64,000 nucleotides of DNA from an uncultured Bacteroidales bacterium (GTDB lineage: Bacteria > Bacteroidota > Bacteroidia > Bacteroidales > UBA932), in the NCBI GenBank assembly GCA_944326335.1, contig CALVDM010000006.1, forward strand, positions 1-64,000, in the 5' to 3' direction. The first letter of the stretch is position 1; every line of letters begins with the position of its first letter. Positions 7,601 to 17,283 of this stretch are shown piece by piece. A program made the position numbers and the translations under genes. Below the pieces are notes generated by a model, which was not told the DNA's origin, ran no database searches, and saw only the letters and a program-made list of their open reading frames with translations.

Positions 7601-9913
7601 ATGATAAAATCCCTTACACTGCTTCTCAGCACAATGTCATTGCTGTGCGGTACAGTTGTCGCAAAACCGGCTGTCTCCGAGGCGATTTCCGTGGCTGAAA
7701 GTTTCTCTTACGACACTTTGGGCAGGCTTGTGAGAAACCAGTCGATTTCCGTTGACTGGCTGGATGACGACAGATATTTCCACTACAGCATAGAGGACAG
7801 CGTCGGAGTGCACCATCATTATATTGTAGATACGCGGTCGTGGAAGAAGAAGGAGCTTTTTGACCCGCTCTCCCTTCCTGTGCGGATAGCGGAAAAAATC
7901 AATGGGTGGTGTCCTGACAAAAGCGGCTGCCTTCCTGACCTGTCTTATATCCAGGTAGACGGGGCGGACCCTCACGTCTTCACATTCCGCCATCTCGGGC
8001 GCAGGTTCAGCTACGATTCTTCAAAAGACCTTCTTGAGGAAGTCAGGGACCCTGAGGGGACAGCACTTCCGGAACATAATGACAAGTGGTACAGGAGCTA
8101 TTCCGCAGACAGCCTTTTCTGCATTTCCGCGTCGGGGCACAATCTTGTGCTGTACGGGCCCGCAGAGCGGGACAGCCTTGTCCTGACGCACGACGGTGAA
8201 CAGTATCATTCCTTTGCGGTTGGCGGAGACTCGCCGAAAGACAGCCGTGACCTGTCCTCGCCGTCAGGCATCTGGGTGGGTGACAGCCACAGATTCTTCA
8301 TTGTACGCGAGGACAAACGGCAGGTAGGCACACTCACTCTCGTGAACAGCCTCGCAAAGCCCCGTCCGGTGGCAAAGACCTACAAGTTCCCGATGCCGGG
8401 AGACAGGCATGTGACACAATACGATGCCTGGCTCGTGGATGCTGACGCAAGGACGATAACCAGACTCGACATCGACGCATATCCCGACCAGAAGATAGTG
8501 GTGCCGCGTTTCAACAATTTTCCGCGCACGGACAGATATGTGTACTTCATACGCATGAACCGGCCTTCGGACATTGTGGAACTGTGCCGGGCCGATGCTG
8601 CCGACGGCTCCGTGGATGTCCTCATCCATGAAGAATGCAAGCCTCACCTCAATGAGCAGCTCTTCTCCTTCCATGTCCTGAATGACGGGAAGGACATCCT
8701 CTGGTGGTCCGAGCGTACCGGCAAGGGCATGTACTATCTCTACGACGGAGAAGGGAATTTGCGCAATCCTGTCACGCCAGGGGAAGATTTCGTGTCCGGG
8801 AAGATAGTGCGCATAGACACGTTGTCCAGAGAGATAATATTTGAAGGGTACGGCAGGGAGGCCGGAGTAAATCCGTATTATACATTCTATTACAAGGCGT
8901 CCATGGATGGCCGCAGCACGCCGGTGTGCCTTACCCCGGGCAACGGGACACACAGCATCCGCTTTTCGGATGGCGGCAGGTTCATTGTGGACGATATGTC
9001 GAGGATGGACCTCGCTCCACGGCACCGCATATTCGACATGAAGGGCAGGGAGCGATTCCGCATGGAGGATGCAGACCTGTCCGCCCTGTACCGCAGGGGG
9101 TGGAAGGAACCTCTTGTGATGAAGGTGCACGCCGCAGATTCGGTCACATCTCTTTACGGGGTGGTCTATCTTCCCTTCGACCTTGACACGACGAAAAAAT
9201 ATCCGATAATCAGCAGCGTATATCCGGGGCCTCAGATTGACCTTGTCCCGACTGCGTTCTTTGTGGACGACAACTACAACCAGTCTCTTGCGCAGCTCGG
9301 TTTCGTGGTGGTGAATTTCGCATATCGCGGGAGCAGTCCGTATCGTGGCAGGGATTTCTATGCCTACGGCTACGGGAATCTCAGGGACTATCCGCTGGAC
9401 GACGACTATTCGGTCATAAGGCAGATTGGCGAGATGCTGCCTTTTGCGGACACGACCAGGGTCGGAATCTACGGACATTCCGGCGGCGGGTTCATGACTG
9501 CGACCGTAATGATGACCAGACCGGATTTCTACAAGGCGGGCGTTGCGGCCTCCGGCAACTACGACAACAACATATACACGCAGTGGTGGGGCGAGACATT
9601 CCACGGGGTTTCCGAAAGGAAATCGCAGGACGGCACGGTGGAGTTCGTCTGTGACGTGCCGGGGACCTGCGAACTTGCCGGAAACCTGAAAGGGAATCTG
9701 CTCCTGATAACGGGGGACATGGACAACAACGTCCATCCGGCCAGCACGATACGTCTCGCCGACGCTCTCATCAAGGCTGGAAAGCACTTCGACATGATGA
9801 TAATTCCCGGTGCGGACCATGGCCTTGGAGACAAATACTATGTAAACCTTATCCGTCTCTATTTCGCCGAGCATCTTCTCGGCATGGACACGGACGACAT
9901 TAACAACAATTAA
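7601..9913 (+). CDS. S9 family peptidase (dipeptidyl peptidase IV-like)
   Basis: A 770-aa exported serine peptidase that would release N-terminal dipeptides (X-Pro or X-Ala) from peptides. A signal peptide (MIKSLTLLLSTMSLLCGTVVA) is followed by a DPP IV-type beta-propeller of ~480 residues and a C-terminal alpha/beta hydrolase domain. The catalytic triad is visible: Ser627 in GHSGGG, Asp708 in GDMDNNVH and His740 in GADHGLG. Length is typical of S9B. It lies 14 nt before a SusC gene on the same strand, suggesting that peptides it makes or trims are taken up by that SusC/SusD pair. Confidence 0.92.
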   Translation: MIKSLTLLLSTMSLLCGTVVAKPAVSEAISVAESFSYDTLGRLVRNQSISVDWLDDDRYFHYSIEDSVGVHHHYIVDTRSWKKKELFDPLSLPVRIAEKINGWCPDKSGCLPDLSYIQVDGADPHVFTFRHLGRRFSYDSSKDLLEEVRDPEGTALPEHNDKWYRSYSADSLFCISASGHNLVLYGPAERDSLVLTHDGEQYHSFAVGGDSPKDSRDLSSPSGIWVGDSHRFFIVREDKRQVGTLTLVNSLAKPRPVAKTYKFPMPGDRHVTQYDAWLVDADARTITRLDIDAYPDQKIVVPRFNNFPRTDRYVYFIRMNRPSDIVELCRADAADGSVDVLIHEECKPHLNEQLFSFHVLNDGKDILWWSERTGKGMYYLYDGEGNLRNPVTPGEDFVSGKIVRIDTLSREIIFEGYGREAGVNPYYTFYYKASMDGRSTPVCLTPGNGTHSIRFSDGGRFIVDDMSRMDLAPRHRIFDMKGRERFRMEDADLSALYRRGWKEPLVMKVHAADSVTSLYGVVYLPFDLDTTKKYPIISSVYPGPQIDLVPTAFFVDDNYNQSLAQLGFVVVNFAYRGSSPYRGRDFYAYGYGNLRDYPLDDDYSVIRQIGEMLPFADTTRVGIYGHSGGGFMTATVMMTRPDFYKAGVAASGNYDNNIYTQWWGETFHGVSERKSQDGTVEFVCDVPGTCELAGNLKGNLLLITGDMDNNVHPASTIRLADALIKAGKHFDMMIIPGADHGLGDKYYVNLIRLYFAEHLLGMDTDDINNN

Positions 9914-9927
9914 CTCATTTTTCGCCT

Positions 9928-12900
9928 ATGGAAATTGGTTTTTTCAGAAAAACGGGGATACTGGCTCTTGCGGTGTCCGTGGCGGCTTTCTGCCTTCCGG
10001 CTGCAGTCCTCGCCCAGTCTTCCCGGATAACGGTCAGCGGAAAGATAACTGACACGGACGGCGAACCCCTTGCCGGAGTCTCCGTGATGATTCCCGGCAC
10101 CATGACGGGGGTGGGGTCCGGACTTGAAGGCGAATACAGCATCACCGTGGACATGGGTGTCACGCTGCGCTTCAGCTGCATCGGCTTCGAATCGAAAGAC
10201 ATAAAGGTTGAAAAGAGCCGTTACGACATCGTGCTCGAGGAGGAAGCCATGATGATGGACCAGGTGGTGGTGACGGGATACTCGCAGGTCGAACTCAGAA
10301 AAAGCACCGGTGCGATTGGCATTGTCTCGGCAGAGGAACTCCAGGGGTCTCCGTTGAAGACCATGGACCAGTTGCTTCAGGGAAAGCTCGCCGGAGTGAA
10401 CGTGCAGCTGACATCCGGCCGTCCGGGCGCCGCCGCCAAAATCAGAATCAGGGGTACCAACACCCTTACGGGAAATGCCGAGCCTCTGTGGGTCATAGAC
10501 GGTGTGCCTCTCCAGAAGAACATCCCGGAAATGAATCTGAGCGAAATAAGAGACGGTGACTTCGACAACATCTTCGCGACAGGAGTGGGCAATGTGAACC
10601 CTAACGACATCGAGTCCATAACCGTGCTGAAAGATGCGGCTGCAGCTGCAATCTATGGCTCACAGGCAGCGAACGGTGTCATAGTCGTGACCACCAAGAG
10701 AGGTGCGCCCGGGCAGACGTCGGTGAGCTACATGGGCTCCGTGACCGTCCAGACGAAACCGTCCCGGGACCCGAATCTCATGAACTCGCAGGAAAAACTG
10801 GCGTGGGAGCAGGAACTCTGGGATGAATTCTCCGCTGAAGGCTATGCAGCAAGGCAGAGCGGAGATCTCACCGCACGTTATCCAGTCGTGGGAATCGTCG
10901 GCCAGATTCGTTCCGGCTACGGCAGATTTGCCGGAATGTCCACGGCGGAGCAGGATGACTATATCCGGCAGCTCGGCGAGCAAACGACCGACTGGTTCGA
11001 TGTCCTGTTCCGGAACACCGTGTCCACGAGCCACTATCTTTCCGTGTCCGGCGGCTCCGAGAAGATGACCTACTATGTGTCCGGAGGATTCAATTACAAC
11101 AACGGGCTTGTCCAGAGGACGAGCGCGACATCCTATAATCTCAGGGCGAAGATAGATTCCCGTCCGGCGAAGTGGATAAGTTTCGGCGTGCAGACGGAAT
11201 TCAGCTACCAGAAGGCTCTCGCCCCGTCCAACAATGTGGACATGTTCGACTATGCATATTTTGCGAATCCGTATGAGCAGCTCTACAATGCCGACGGGTC
11301 CTACAAGGCTGACGAGACATATTTCTCTCTCCGCCATGCCAACGGAGGCCAGGACGTGGCCCTGCCTGACAACGGCTTCAACATAATGAGGGAAATAAAC
11401 GAGACTTCCAGCGAAGCCAACTCGACTTCGGTGACCCTGCAGGGAAACACGACGATAAATATAGCCAAGGGCCTCACTTTCACAGGGCTCGCGTCATTCT
11501 CGTATTTCGGGGACCTTTCCGAGAACATCAACGGCCAGAATACATACGCCGCATTCTCGGACAGGCCGTTCGAGCTGACATACACCTCGCAGAGGAAGTA
11601 CGGTTCCATCACACAGTCCTCCACTTTCAACACTTCATACATGCTCAGAGGCCAGCTGAACTATGCGAGGACATTTGCGAGAGACCACGCACTCAGCATC
11701 ATAGGAGGAGCCGAGATAAGAAGTTCGTATGCCAAGAGCATCATGAACAAGAGGTACGGATATGACCCTGTCACGGGGAACCATTCCACCCCTCTGATGG
11801 AGGATGTCGCCACAGACCCGTCCTATGACAAGGCGGTGTCTTACCAGCGGATACTTGACGGATGCTCCGGACAGAACATCGTGGAGGATGCATACGCCTC
11901 TTTCTACGGCTCCGTCACCTACACCTTCCGGAACAAGTATGTCTTCAGCGGGACGGTCAGGAGCGACGGTTCGAACAACTTCGGAAGCGACGAGCAGTTC
12001 AATCTCAACTGGTCCGTGAGCGGCGCGTGGAACATCGACGAGGAGCCGTGGATGCAGGGCGAGGTGTCCAAGGTGATAAGCTCCCTCAGCCTGCGCTCCG
12101 GATTCGGCTACACCGGAGGTGTGAACAAGACCGTGTATCCTGTGTTCATCATGGACTACGACACATCCTTCAGGAACACCGGTGACGAGACATACAGGAT
12201 GGGTAATATAAGCAATGCCCCTAATCCGAACCTTAGCTGGGAGAAGAACCAGACCTTCAACGTCGGCCTCAATTTCGGACTGTTCAACGAGAGGCTCTAC
12301 GGAGAAGTCTCGTACTACCACAACAAGAACCTCGACCTCGTGACCCCGGTGGCCGTGCCATATACGACGGGTTTCGAGGATCAGAGCTTCAACACGTCGG
12401 AGCAGGTGAATCACGGAGTCGAGCTCATGCTCGGGGCCACCATACTGAAGATAAAGGATTTCAGATGGAGGCTGACTGCCAATGCCGCATATAACTACAA
12501 TCTCCTGACGAAGTATGAGTCTCCGACAGGAAATATCATGGGCGACTACTATGTGGGCTATCCTCTCGGGCACATATTCTCCGGGAAGACCACCGGCATA
12601 GACCCTGCTACGGGTATCTACAAGTATGTACTCCGTCCGGACATCACAATCACTGAGGCGGCCGACTACAGGCAGTTTGAGAATTATCTGTTCTATGTGG
12701 GCACGTCCAATGCCCCGTGGACGGGAGGTTTCTCCACCACATTCTCCTACAAGAGGGTGTCCCTCGGCATTTCCGGGAATTTCTCCATCGGAGCCAAAAT
12801 TCTCAATGACATAACTTCTCCGGCATCCTACTCCAAGGCAGGAGAGTCCGATACGCAGGCCGTGCCTACATCGAAGAACGACCTGTATGTGAACCACTTG

Positions 12901-13284
12901 AATGTCGTGCGGGACGTGACATACCGGTGGACGCCGGACAATCCGGTGACAGACGGGTATCCCCGGCTGATAGACGCATACGGCGAGCATCTGCAGGACC
13001 CGTACGGGAACTACCTGGACAATCTCCAGCCGCTGTCTTCCACCACTATAACCAACTGTTCGCGGCTCGAGGATGTGTCGTACCTGAAGATAAGCACCAT
13101 ATCCCTGACATACCAGCTGCCTGACAAGTGGGCTGCGGCCATGAAGATGAGGGACTTCAACATCAGTTTCCTGATGAATAACCTTTTCACCTTCACCAAC
13201 TATTCCGGTATGGATCCGGAGACTCCGGGGGCAGTGTATCCCCAGAGCCGTTCGTTTTCATTCAACCTGAGTTTCAGTTTCTGA
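9928..13284 (+). CDS. SusC/RagA-family TonB-dependent transporter
   Basis: A 1118-aa outer-membrane transporter. Signal peptide to about residue 30, a carboxypeptidase-like (CNA-B-type) domain starting VSGKITDTDGEPLAGVSV, a TonB-box region with MDQVVVTGYS, then the plug (GKLAGVNVQ, IRIRGTNTLTG, VLKDAAAAAIYGSQAANGVIVV) and a C-terminal 22-strand barrel ending in FSFNLSFSF. It forms the pore of a pedal-bin complex with the SusD protein encoded 17 nt downstream. The neighbouring S9 peptidase suggests a peptide substrate, as in RagAB, but the substrate cannot be read from sequence. Confidence 0.95.
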   Translation: MEIGFFRKTGILALAVSVAAFCLPAAVLAQSSRITVSGKITDTDGEPLAGVSVMIPGTMTGVGSGLEGEYSITVDMGVTLRFSCIGFESKDIKVEKSRYDIVLEEEAMMMDQVVVTGYSQVELRKSTGAIGIVSAEELQGSPLKTMDQLLQGKLAGVNVQLTSGRPGAAAKIRIRGTNTLTGNAEPLWVIDGVPLQKNIPEMNLSEIRDGDFDNIFATGVGNVNPNDIESITVLKDAAAAAIYGSQAANGVIVVTTKRGAPGQTSVSYMGSVTVQTKPSRDPNLMNSQEKLAWEQELWDEFSAEGYAARQSGDLTARYPVVGIVGQIRSGYGRFAGMSTAEQDDYIRQLGEQTTDWFDVLFRNTVSTSHYLSVSGGSEKMTYYVSGGFNYNNGLVQRTSATSYNLRAKIDSRPAKWISFGVQTEFSYQKALAPSNNVDMFDYAYFANPYEQLYNADGSYKADETYFSLRHANGGQDVALPDNGFNIMREINETSSEANSTSVTLQGNTTINIAKGLTFTGLASFSYFGDLSENINGQNTYAAFSDRPFELTYTSQRKYGSITQSSTFNTSYMLRGQLNYARTFARDHALSIIGGAEIRSSYAKSIMNKRYGYDPVTGNHSTPLMEDVATDPSYDKAVSYQRILDGCSGQNIVEDAYASFYGSVTYTFRNKYVFSGTVRSDGSNNFGSDEQFNLNWSVSGAWNIDEEPWMQGEVSKVISSLSLRSGFGYTGGVNKTVYPVFIMDYDTSFRNTGDETYRMGNISNAPNPNLSWEKNQTFNVGLNFGLFNERLYGEVSYYHNKNLDLVTPVAVPYTTGFEDQSFNTSEQVNHGVELMLGATILKIKDFRWRLTANAAYNYNLLTKYESPTGNIMGDYYVGYPLGHIFSGKTTGIDPATGIYKYVLRPDITITEAADYRQFENYLFYVGTSNAPWTGGFSTTFSYKRVSLGISGNFSIGAKILNDITSPASYSKAGESDTQAVPTSKNDLYVNHLNVVRDVTYRWTPDNPVTDGYPRLIDAYGEHLQDPYGNYLDNLQPLSSTTITNCSRLEDVSYLKISTISLTYQLPDKWAAAMKMRDFNISFLMNNLFTFTNYSGMDPETPGAVYPQSRSFSFNLSFSF

Positions 13285-13301
13285 CAACACGATAGACAGA
13301 C

Positions 13302-14687
13302 ATGAGAAAATTTGCATTTACAATATTTGCCGCGATGTCCCTGCTTTCGTGCACCGACTATCTCGACATAAAGCCATACGGCAAGACGATTCCGCAGACT
13401 GCAGACGAGTTCTCCTCTCTGCTTCATACCCATCTCAACGAGATAGACATGGGCGAGGAGGTGATAGTAGGCAACATAAATTCCGTGATGGACCTTGAAT
13501 GCTATGCGGACAATCTCGAATCCATACTGACGCAATATCCGGCGGGGGCTTTCATCCCTCTCTATATCGGCAGTCACCTGAGCAACAAGCAGAACCTGTA
13601 CGAAGACCTTTATGAGGTGATAAGGGACTGCAACCTGGTCATAGGCTACATAGAGGAGCGTGATTCCCAACTCGGCAGGGACGTGCTCGGGACTGCATAC
13701 GCAATGAGAGGTGTATGCTACTACAATCTGCTCAGGGACTTCTGCGAACCGTACGACGGCAGCGTGGAAGGGAAGCTCGGAGTGCCGCTCGTGACCGAGT
13801 TCGACATGGAGGCGAAGCCGATAAGAAGTTCTTTTTCCGAAGTCGTGGGAAGGGTGGACGAAGACCTCAGGACAGCCATCTCCTACGACATCCAGGACCC
13901 CGTGTTCCGCTTCAACAGCGATGTGGCCAAAGGCTATCTCGCAAGGCTCCATTTCTGGGCCGGGAACTACAGCCAGGCGGCATCCTATGCTTCGGAGCTC
14001 CTGCAGAAATATCCCCTGCTCGGCGGTGAGGCCTACCGCACGATGATGGAGTCCGAAATGGAGAAGACAGGGAACATGATATTCAAGAGCTATGTGATAG
14101 GGGACAGTTCCCACCAGCTGGGGTACAACGGTTACAAGACTTATATTCAGGCGAGACCGTTCAGCCGGAAATTCATAGAATTGTTCGCAGGGGAGGAAGA
14201 CACCGACATACGGTATTCCCTCTCTGTGGGGCAGGACAGGGTGAACAACAAATGTGCGTTCGCCTGTCTGCGCAGCGCCGAGCTCCAGCTCATACTCATG
14301 GAAAGCTACTACCACCTCGGACGAGAGCAGGAAGCCCTGACAGCCTTGAACGACTTGCGTCGCAACAGGATAACCGGGGTCACGGACTACGCCACTGTAG
14401 CGGACCTTCCTCCTGTGGACGAGGACGACATAATAAAGGTGGATGCGAAAGGGAACCCTCTCACCCCGCTCATCTATGCCATCCTCTGCGAGAGACGCAA
14501 GGAACTCTATCTGGAGGGTGACAGGTGGTATGAGTTGAAGCGCAACGGCCGTCCGGAGATGTGGACGGCATACCAGGGCCGCAAATACACCACATACAGT
14601 TACATGTACACCTTCCCAATCAGCATCAGGGACCTTGTCCTGGTGGACGGGCTGATACAGAACCCGGGATATGAGAATGTGGAATGA
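13302..14687 (+). CDS. SusD/RagB-family surface lipoprotein
   Basis: A 461-aa lipoprotein (lipobox LLSC, Cys17) that forms the lid of the SusC transporter and binds substrate at the cell surface. The N-terminal TDYLDIKPYGKTIPQT and the TPR-like helices (TAYAMRGVCYYNLLRDFCEPY) are typical. The C-terminal ERRKELYLEGDRWYELKR motif is diagnostic of the RagB/SusD family. Cotranscribed with the preceding SusC. Confidence 0.94.
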   Translation: MRKFAFTIFAAMSLLSCTDYLDIKPYGKTIPQTADEFSSLLHTHLNEIDMGEEVIVGNINSVMDLECYADNLESILTQYPAGAFIPLYIGSHLSNKQNLYEDLYEVIRDCNLVIGYIEERDSQLGRDVLGTAYAMRGVCYYNLLRDFCEPYDGSVEGKLGVPLVTEFDMEAKPIRSSFSEVVGRVDEDLRTAISYDIQDPVFRFNSDVAKGYLARLHFWAGNYSQAASYASELLQKYPLLGGEAYRTMMESEMEKTGNMIFKSYVIGDSSHQLGYNGYKTYIQARPFSRKFIELFAGEEDTDIRYSLSVGQDRVNNKCAFACLRSAELQLILMESYYHLGREQEALTALNDLRRNRITGVTDYATVADLPPVDEDDIIKVDAKGNPLTPLIYAILCERRKELYLEGDRWYELKRNGRPEMWTAYQGRKYTTYSYMYTFPISIRDLVLVDGLIQNPGYENVE

Positions 14688-14728
14688 CGCCTTTGGCCGG
14701 GGATTATATTTTATAGTACGGATAGGAT

Positions 14729-14944
14729 ATGAAACGATTCAGGAAATATTGCATGATGGCCGGCATTGCCGCCATGGCCATGATTCCGGCAGTGTCCTGC
14801 GACACGGCCGACGAACTTCCCCCTCTGAACGAGGGCTATGCCACGACTGTTATCATGCCTGACCCTGTGGACCTGACCGATGAGGAAAGGGACTACATCC
14901 GGGAGCTTCAGGACGAGTACAATCAGGCCATAGCCAACGACTGA
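14729..14944 (+). CDS. Small lipoprotein, 71 aa, unrecognised
   Basis: A signal peptide with lipobox AVSC (Cys24) leaves a mature chain of ~48 residues that is acidic, with DLTDEERDYIRELQDEYNQAIAND predicted as one amphipathic helix. It lies 41 nt after SusD and 67 nt before the next lipoprotein, all on the same strand, so it is probably a true gene. I do not recognise a family. By position it could be an accessory subunit of the SusC/SusD complex, comparable to small lipoproteins reported in other SusCD complexes; that is inference. Confidence 0.65.
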   Translation: MKRFRKYCMMAGIAAMAMIPAVSCDTADELPPLNEGYATTVIMPDPVDLTDEERDYIRELQDEYNQAIAND

Positions 14945-15011
14945 GACTCTTCTCTATTCATCCCTGCAAGGGATTGCGTGAAATTAGAACGAACTTTTAA
15001 AACCAGATTTT

Positions 15012-16268
15012 ATGAAAAAGACTTTACTTGCAACATTGGCCGTGATGACAGCCTTCATGGTGTCATGCGAGCCGGAAAACGTCACCCCTATGGTGTCGTT
15101 CCAGTCTCCGATGGCTTCCCTTGTCGATGGTGTAGCCACTCTCAGTATTTCGGTTACAGACTATACGGGTGATGCCGTGTCCATTCCGGTGACCTTTGCC
15201 GAGACGGCGGAAAAAGGTGTCGACTACATAGTTTCGGCCGACGAATTCGTTGTCGGAGGCGCCAGCCCGGTGACCGAAATCACCGTTACGCCGACTTCTT
15301 CGGGTGACGGCAAGACTGTCACTGCAACCATAGCCGCTCCGACAGGATTCGCTCTCGGACAGATTCCTACATGCCAGGTCGAAATGACGGGTTTCCCGAG
15401 ATACATTACATTCCAGAGCCGCTACGGGATTCTCAAAGGCAGTCTTGACATTACCGTCGAGTCTTTCGATGCAGCAGGTTCCTCCCTTGTTTTCGAGAAT
15501 GCAGGCACGATAGGTATCGAAGTCGTGCCGGAATCGACCACAGCTGTGGAAGGTACTCATTTCGAGTTTGACGGCGGGACACACGAGGTAGCGATAGATG
15601 CCGGAGAGGATAGCGGTGTGTTCACCATCAACCTTCTGAAATATGAGGAGGGCGCCGATAAACTGACTCTGAGGATAACCAAGACATCGCAGTTCTCTTT
15701 GGGGCAGTATGATGAAATGGAGATTACACTGTCCGGTCCGAATATCTCCGGCACATGGACCATGAATGAAATCGTTACGGACGAGGAATCCTTTAAAAAT
15801 GACATTGGACAATGGATGACTATCACGCTTGACGGTTTTCCTCAGCTCAATACGGCAGATGCTATAACCATAGACACCCAGACAGGCAAGTTCACTCCTG
15901 ATATGCAGTCTGAATTCAAGAATTATTTCATAGGGAAATCCAACATGACAAGAGGCGAGGAATACAATCTTCGTGTCTCCAACGACATAATCATTCCTCC
16001 TGTGAGACTTCAGCTGCTTGAACTTGACAATGTGAACAGGTACTTCACGGAGGGTAATGTCAGCGTAAACAAGACTGCTCTCGTGGGTGTGCAGATTATT
16101 CTTGACGAAAACGGAGAGGAACTTCTTGACATGTACATCATAGACTACGAACCTCATTCGTTCCTGAAAGAACTGATTGACGCCTACTATATAGATCCTT
16201 CGGGTACTCCTCCTGTCGCTGCCACAACCGGAGCGTTTATCAACATGACATTCAAGCGGGCCGAGTAG
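15012..16268 (+). CDS. Surface lipoprotein with Calx-beta-like domains
   Basis: A 418-aa lipoprotein (lipobox FMVSC, Cys19). Two tandem beta-sandwich repeats follow, each with the Calx-beta or BT_3987-type pattern: one near 25-130 with EKGVDYIVSADEFVV, one near 135-245 with EGTHFEFDGGTHEVAIDAGEDSG split across strands. A C-terminal beta-rich domain contains SGTWTMNEIV. It would sit at the cell surface as an accessory binding protein of the SusC/SusD locus, in the position of SusE/SusF. Ligand unknown. It is the last gene of the locus. Confidence 0.7.
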   Translation: MKKTLLATLAVMTAFMVSCEPENVTPMVSFQSPMASLVDGVATLSISVTDYTGDAVSIPVTFAETAEKGVDYIVSADEFVVGGASPVTEITVTPTSSGDGKTVTATIAAPTGFALGQIPTCQVEMTGFPRYITFQSRYGILKGSLDITVESFDAAGSSLVFENAGTIGIEVVPESTTAVEGTHFEFDGGTHEVAIDAGEDSGVFTINLLKYEEGADKLTLRITKTSQFSLGQYDEMEITLSGPNISGTWTMNEIVTDEESFKNDIGQWMTITLDGFPQLNTADAITIDTQTGKFTPDMQSEFKNYFIGKSNMTRGEEYNLRVSNDIIIPPVRLQLLELDNVNRYFTEGNVSVNKTALVGVQIILDENGEELLDMYIIDYEPHSFLKELIDAYYIDPSGTPPVAATTGAFINMTFKRAE

Positions 16269-16290
16269 CCTACGGGGATTAAGATGGCCG

Positions 16291-16354
16291 GTCTTTCGAA
16301 GAAAGACGTTTGGGGCTGTGTCAAAATGATTGTTTGGCACAGCCCCTTTCTTTT
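16291..16354 (+). terminator. Composite palindrome plus terminator at end of SusCD locus 1
   Basis: A 7-bp palindrome with a three-base loop (16291-16307) is followed by GTTTG and a 9-bp GC-rich stem (16312-16320 with 16338-16346), then a T-rich run (16347-16354). The second stem is a good rho-independent terminator. The palindrome and its GTTTGG tail recur as an exact inverted copy at 60878-60900. Confidence 0.8.
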
Positions 16355-16368
16355 ATTGGGAAAATTAA

Positions 16369-16376
16369 TACCTTTG
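16369..16376 (+). promoter_or_regulatory. Promoter -7 element for lgt
   Basis: TACCTTTG matches TAnnTTTG, 25 nt before the lgt start and just after the preceding terminator. Confidence 0.65.
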
Positions 16377-16401
16377 CAAGTCTGTTTAATTTTTTAAGGG
16401 A

Positions 16402-17283
16402 ATGTTTGATATTCTTGCGATACACTGGAGCGTAAGTCCCGAGATTTTCCATATAGGGTCATTGTCCATAAGATGGTATTCCCTGCTGTTCGTCTCGGGC
16501 TTCATACTCGGATGGTTCATCTTCAAATGGTTCTTCAAGCGTGAAGGCCTGCCGCTGAAACTCCTCGACCCGCTCCTCTACACCTTGCTGATAGGCACCA
16601 TAGTGGGGGCAAGGCTCGGCCACTGCATATTCTACCAGCCGGACTACTATTTCGGGAGCTGGCAGGGTTTCTGGGAGATATTCATGCCGTGGAAAGGAGG
16701 CCTGGCAAGTCACGGCGGCACGATTGCCCTCTTCATCGCCATGTGGTGGTATGCCCGTCATTACGGAAAGAAATACGACTTCGACCTGCTTTGGATTCTC
16801 GACAGGCTCTGCATCGCCGTCTGTTTTGCAGGAGCCCTGATAAGGCTCGGGAACCTCTTCAATTCGGAGATATACGGAGATGTCACAAGCCTTCCGTGGG
16901 GATTCGTGTTCGAGCTCAGGGGCGAGACCGAACCGAAGCATCCGACCCAGCTTTATGAAGCGTTGAGCTATACGCTTCTTGGCTTTGTCCTGCTCTGGAT
17001 GTACAGGTACAGACTGGAAAAGCTCAAGAGGGGCACAATCATAGGCATATTCTTCATCGTTCTTTTCGGCATGCGTTTCCTTATAGAATTCATCAAGGAA
17101 CCGCAGGTAGGGTTCGAGGAGAGCATGGTCCTTAACATGGGCCAGTTGCTGAGCATACCGTTCATACTGCTCGGTGCGGGAATCCTGGTGTACAGCCTCA
17201 AGTGCGGGAAACCGGCCATGATAGTGCATCCTGAAAAGCCCAAGGCCCGGCCGACACACTATGCGAAAAGTCTGGACAGATGA
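16402..17283 (+). CDS. lgt: Prolipoprotein diacylglyceryl transferase
   Basis: Inner-membrane enzyme that moves diacylglyceryl from phosphatidylglycerol to the lipobox cysteine of prolipoproteins, the first step of lipoprotein maturation. It has about seven membrane helices. Family motifs seen are RWYSLLFVSGF, GARLGHCIFYQPDYY, the Lgt signature region ALIRLGNLFNSEIYG and HPTQLYEA. 293 aa is normal. It overlaps the next gene by four bases (ATGA). It would act on the many lipoproteins encoded in this window. Confidence 0.95.
   Translation: MFDILAIHWSVSPEIFHIGSLSIRWYSLLFVSGFILGWFIFKWFFKREGLPLKLLDPLLYTLLIGTIVGARLGHCIFYQPDYYFGSWQGFWEIFMPWKGGLASHGGTIALFIAMWWYARHYGKKYDFDLLWILDRLCIAVCFAGALIRLGNLFNSEIYGDVTSLPWGFVFELRGETEPKHPTQLYEALSYTLLGFVLLWMYRYRLEKLKRGTIIGIFFIVLFGMRFLIEFIKEPQVGFEESMVLNMGQLLSIPFILLGAGILVYSLKCGKPAMIVHPEKPKARPTHYAKSLDR

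Noticed and set aside
8264..9874. 536-aa open frame on the minus strand
   Set aside because: It lies entirely antisense to the S9 peptidase, has His/Val/Arg-rich shadow composition and no recognisable domain.
11635..12990. 451-aa open frame on the minus strand
   Set aside because: Antisense to the SusC gene, low-complexity shadow sequence, no promoter.
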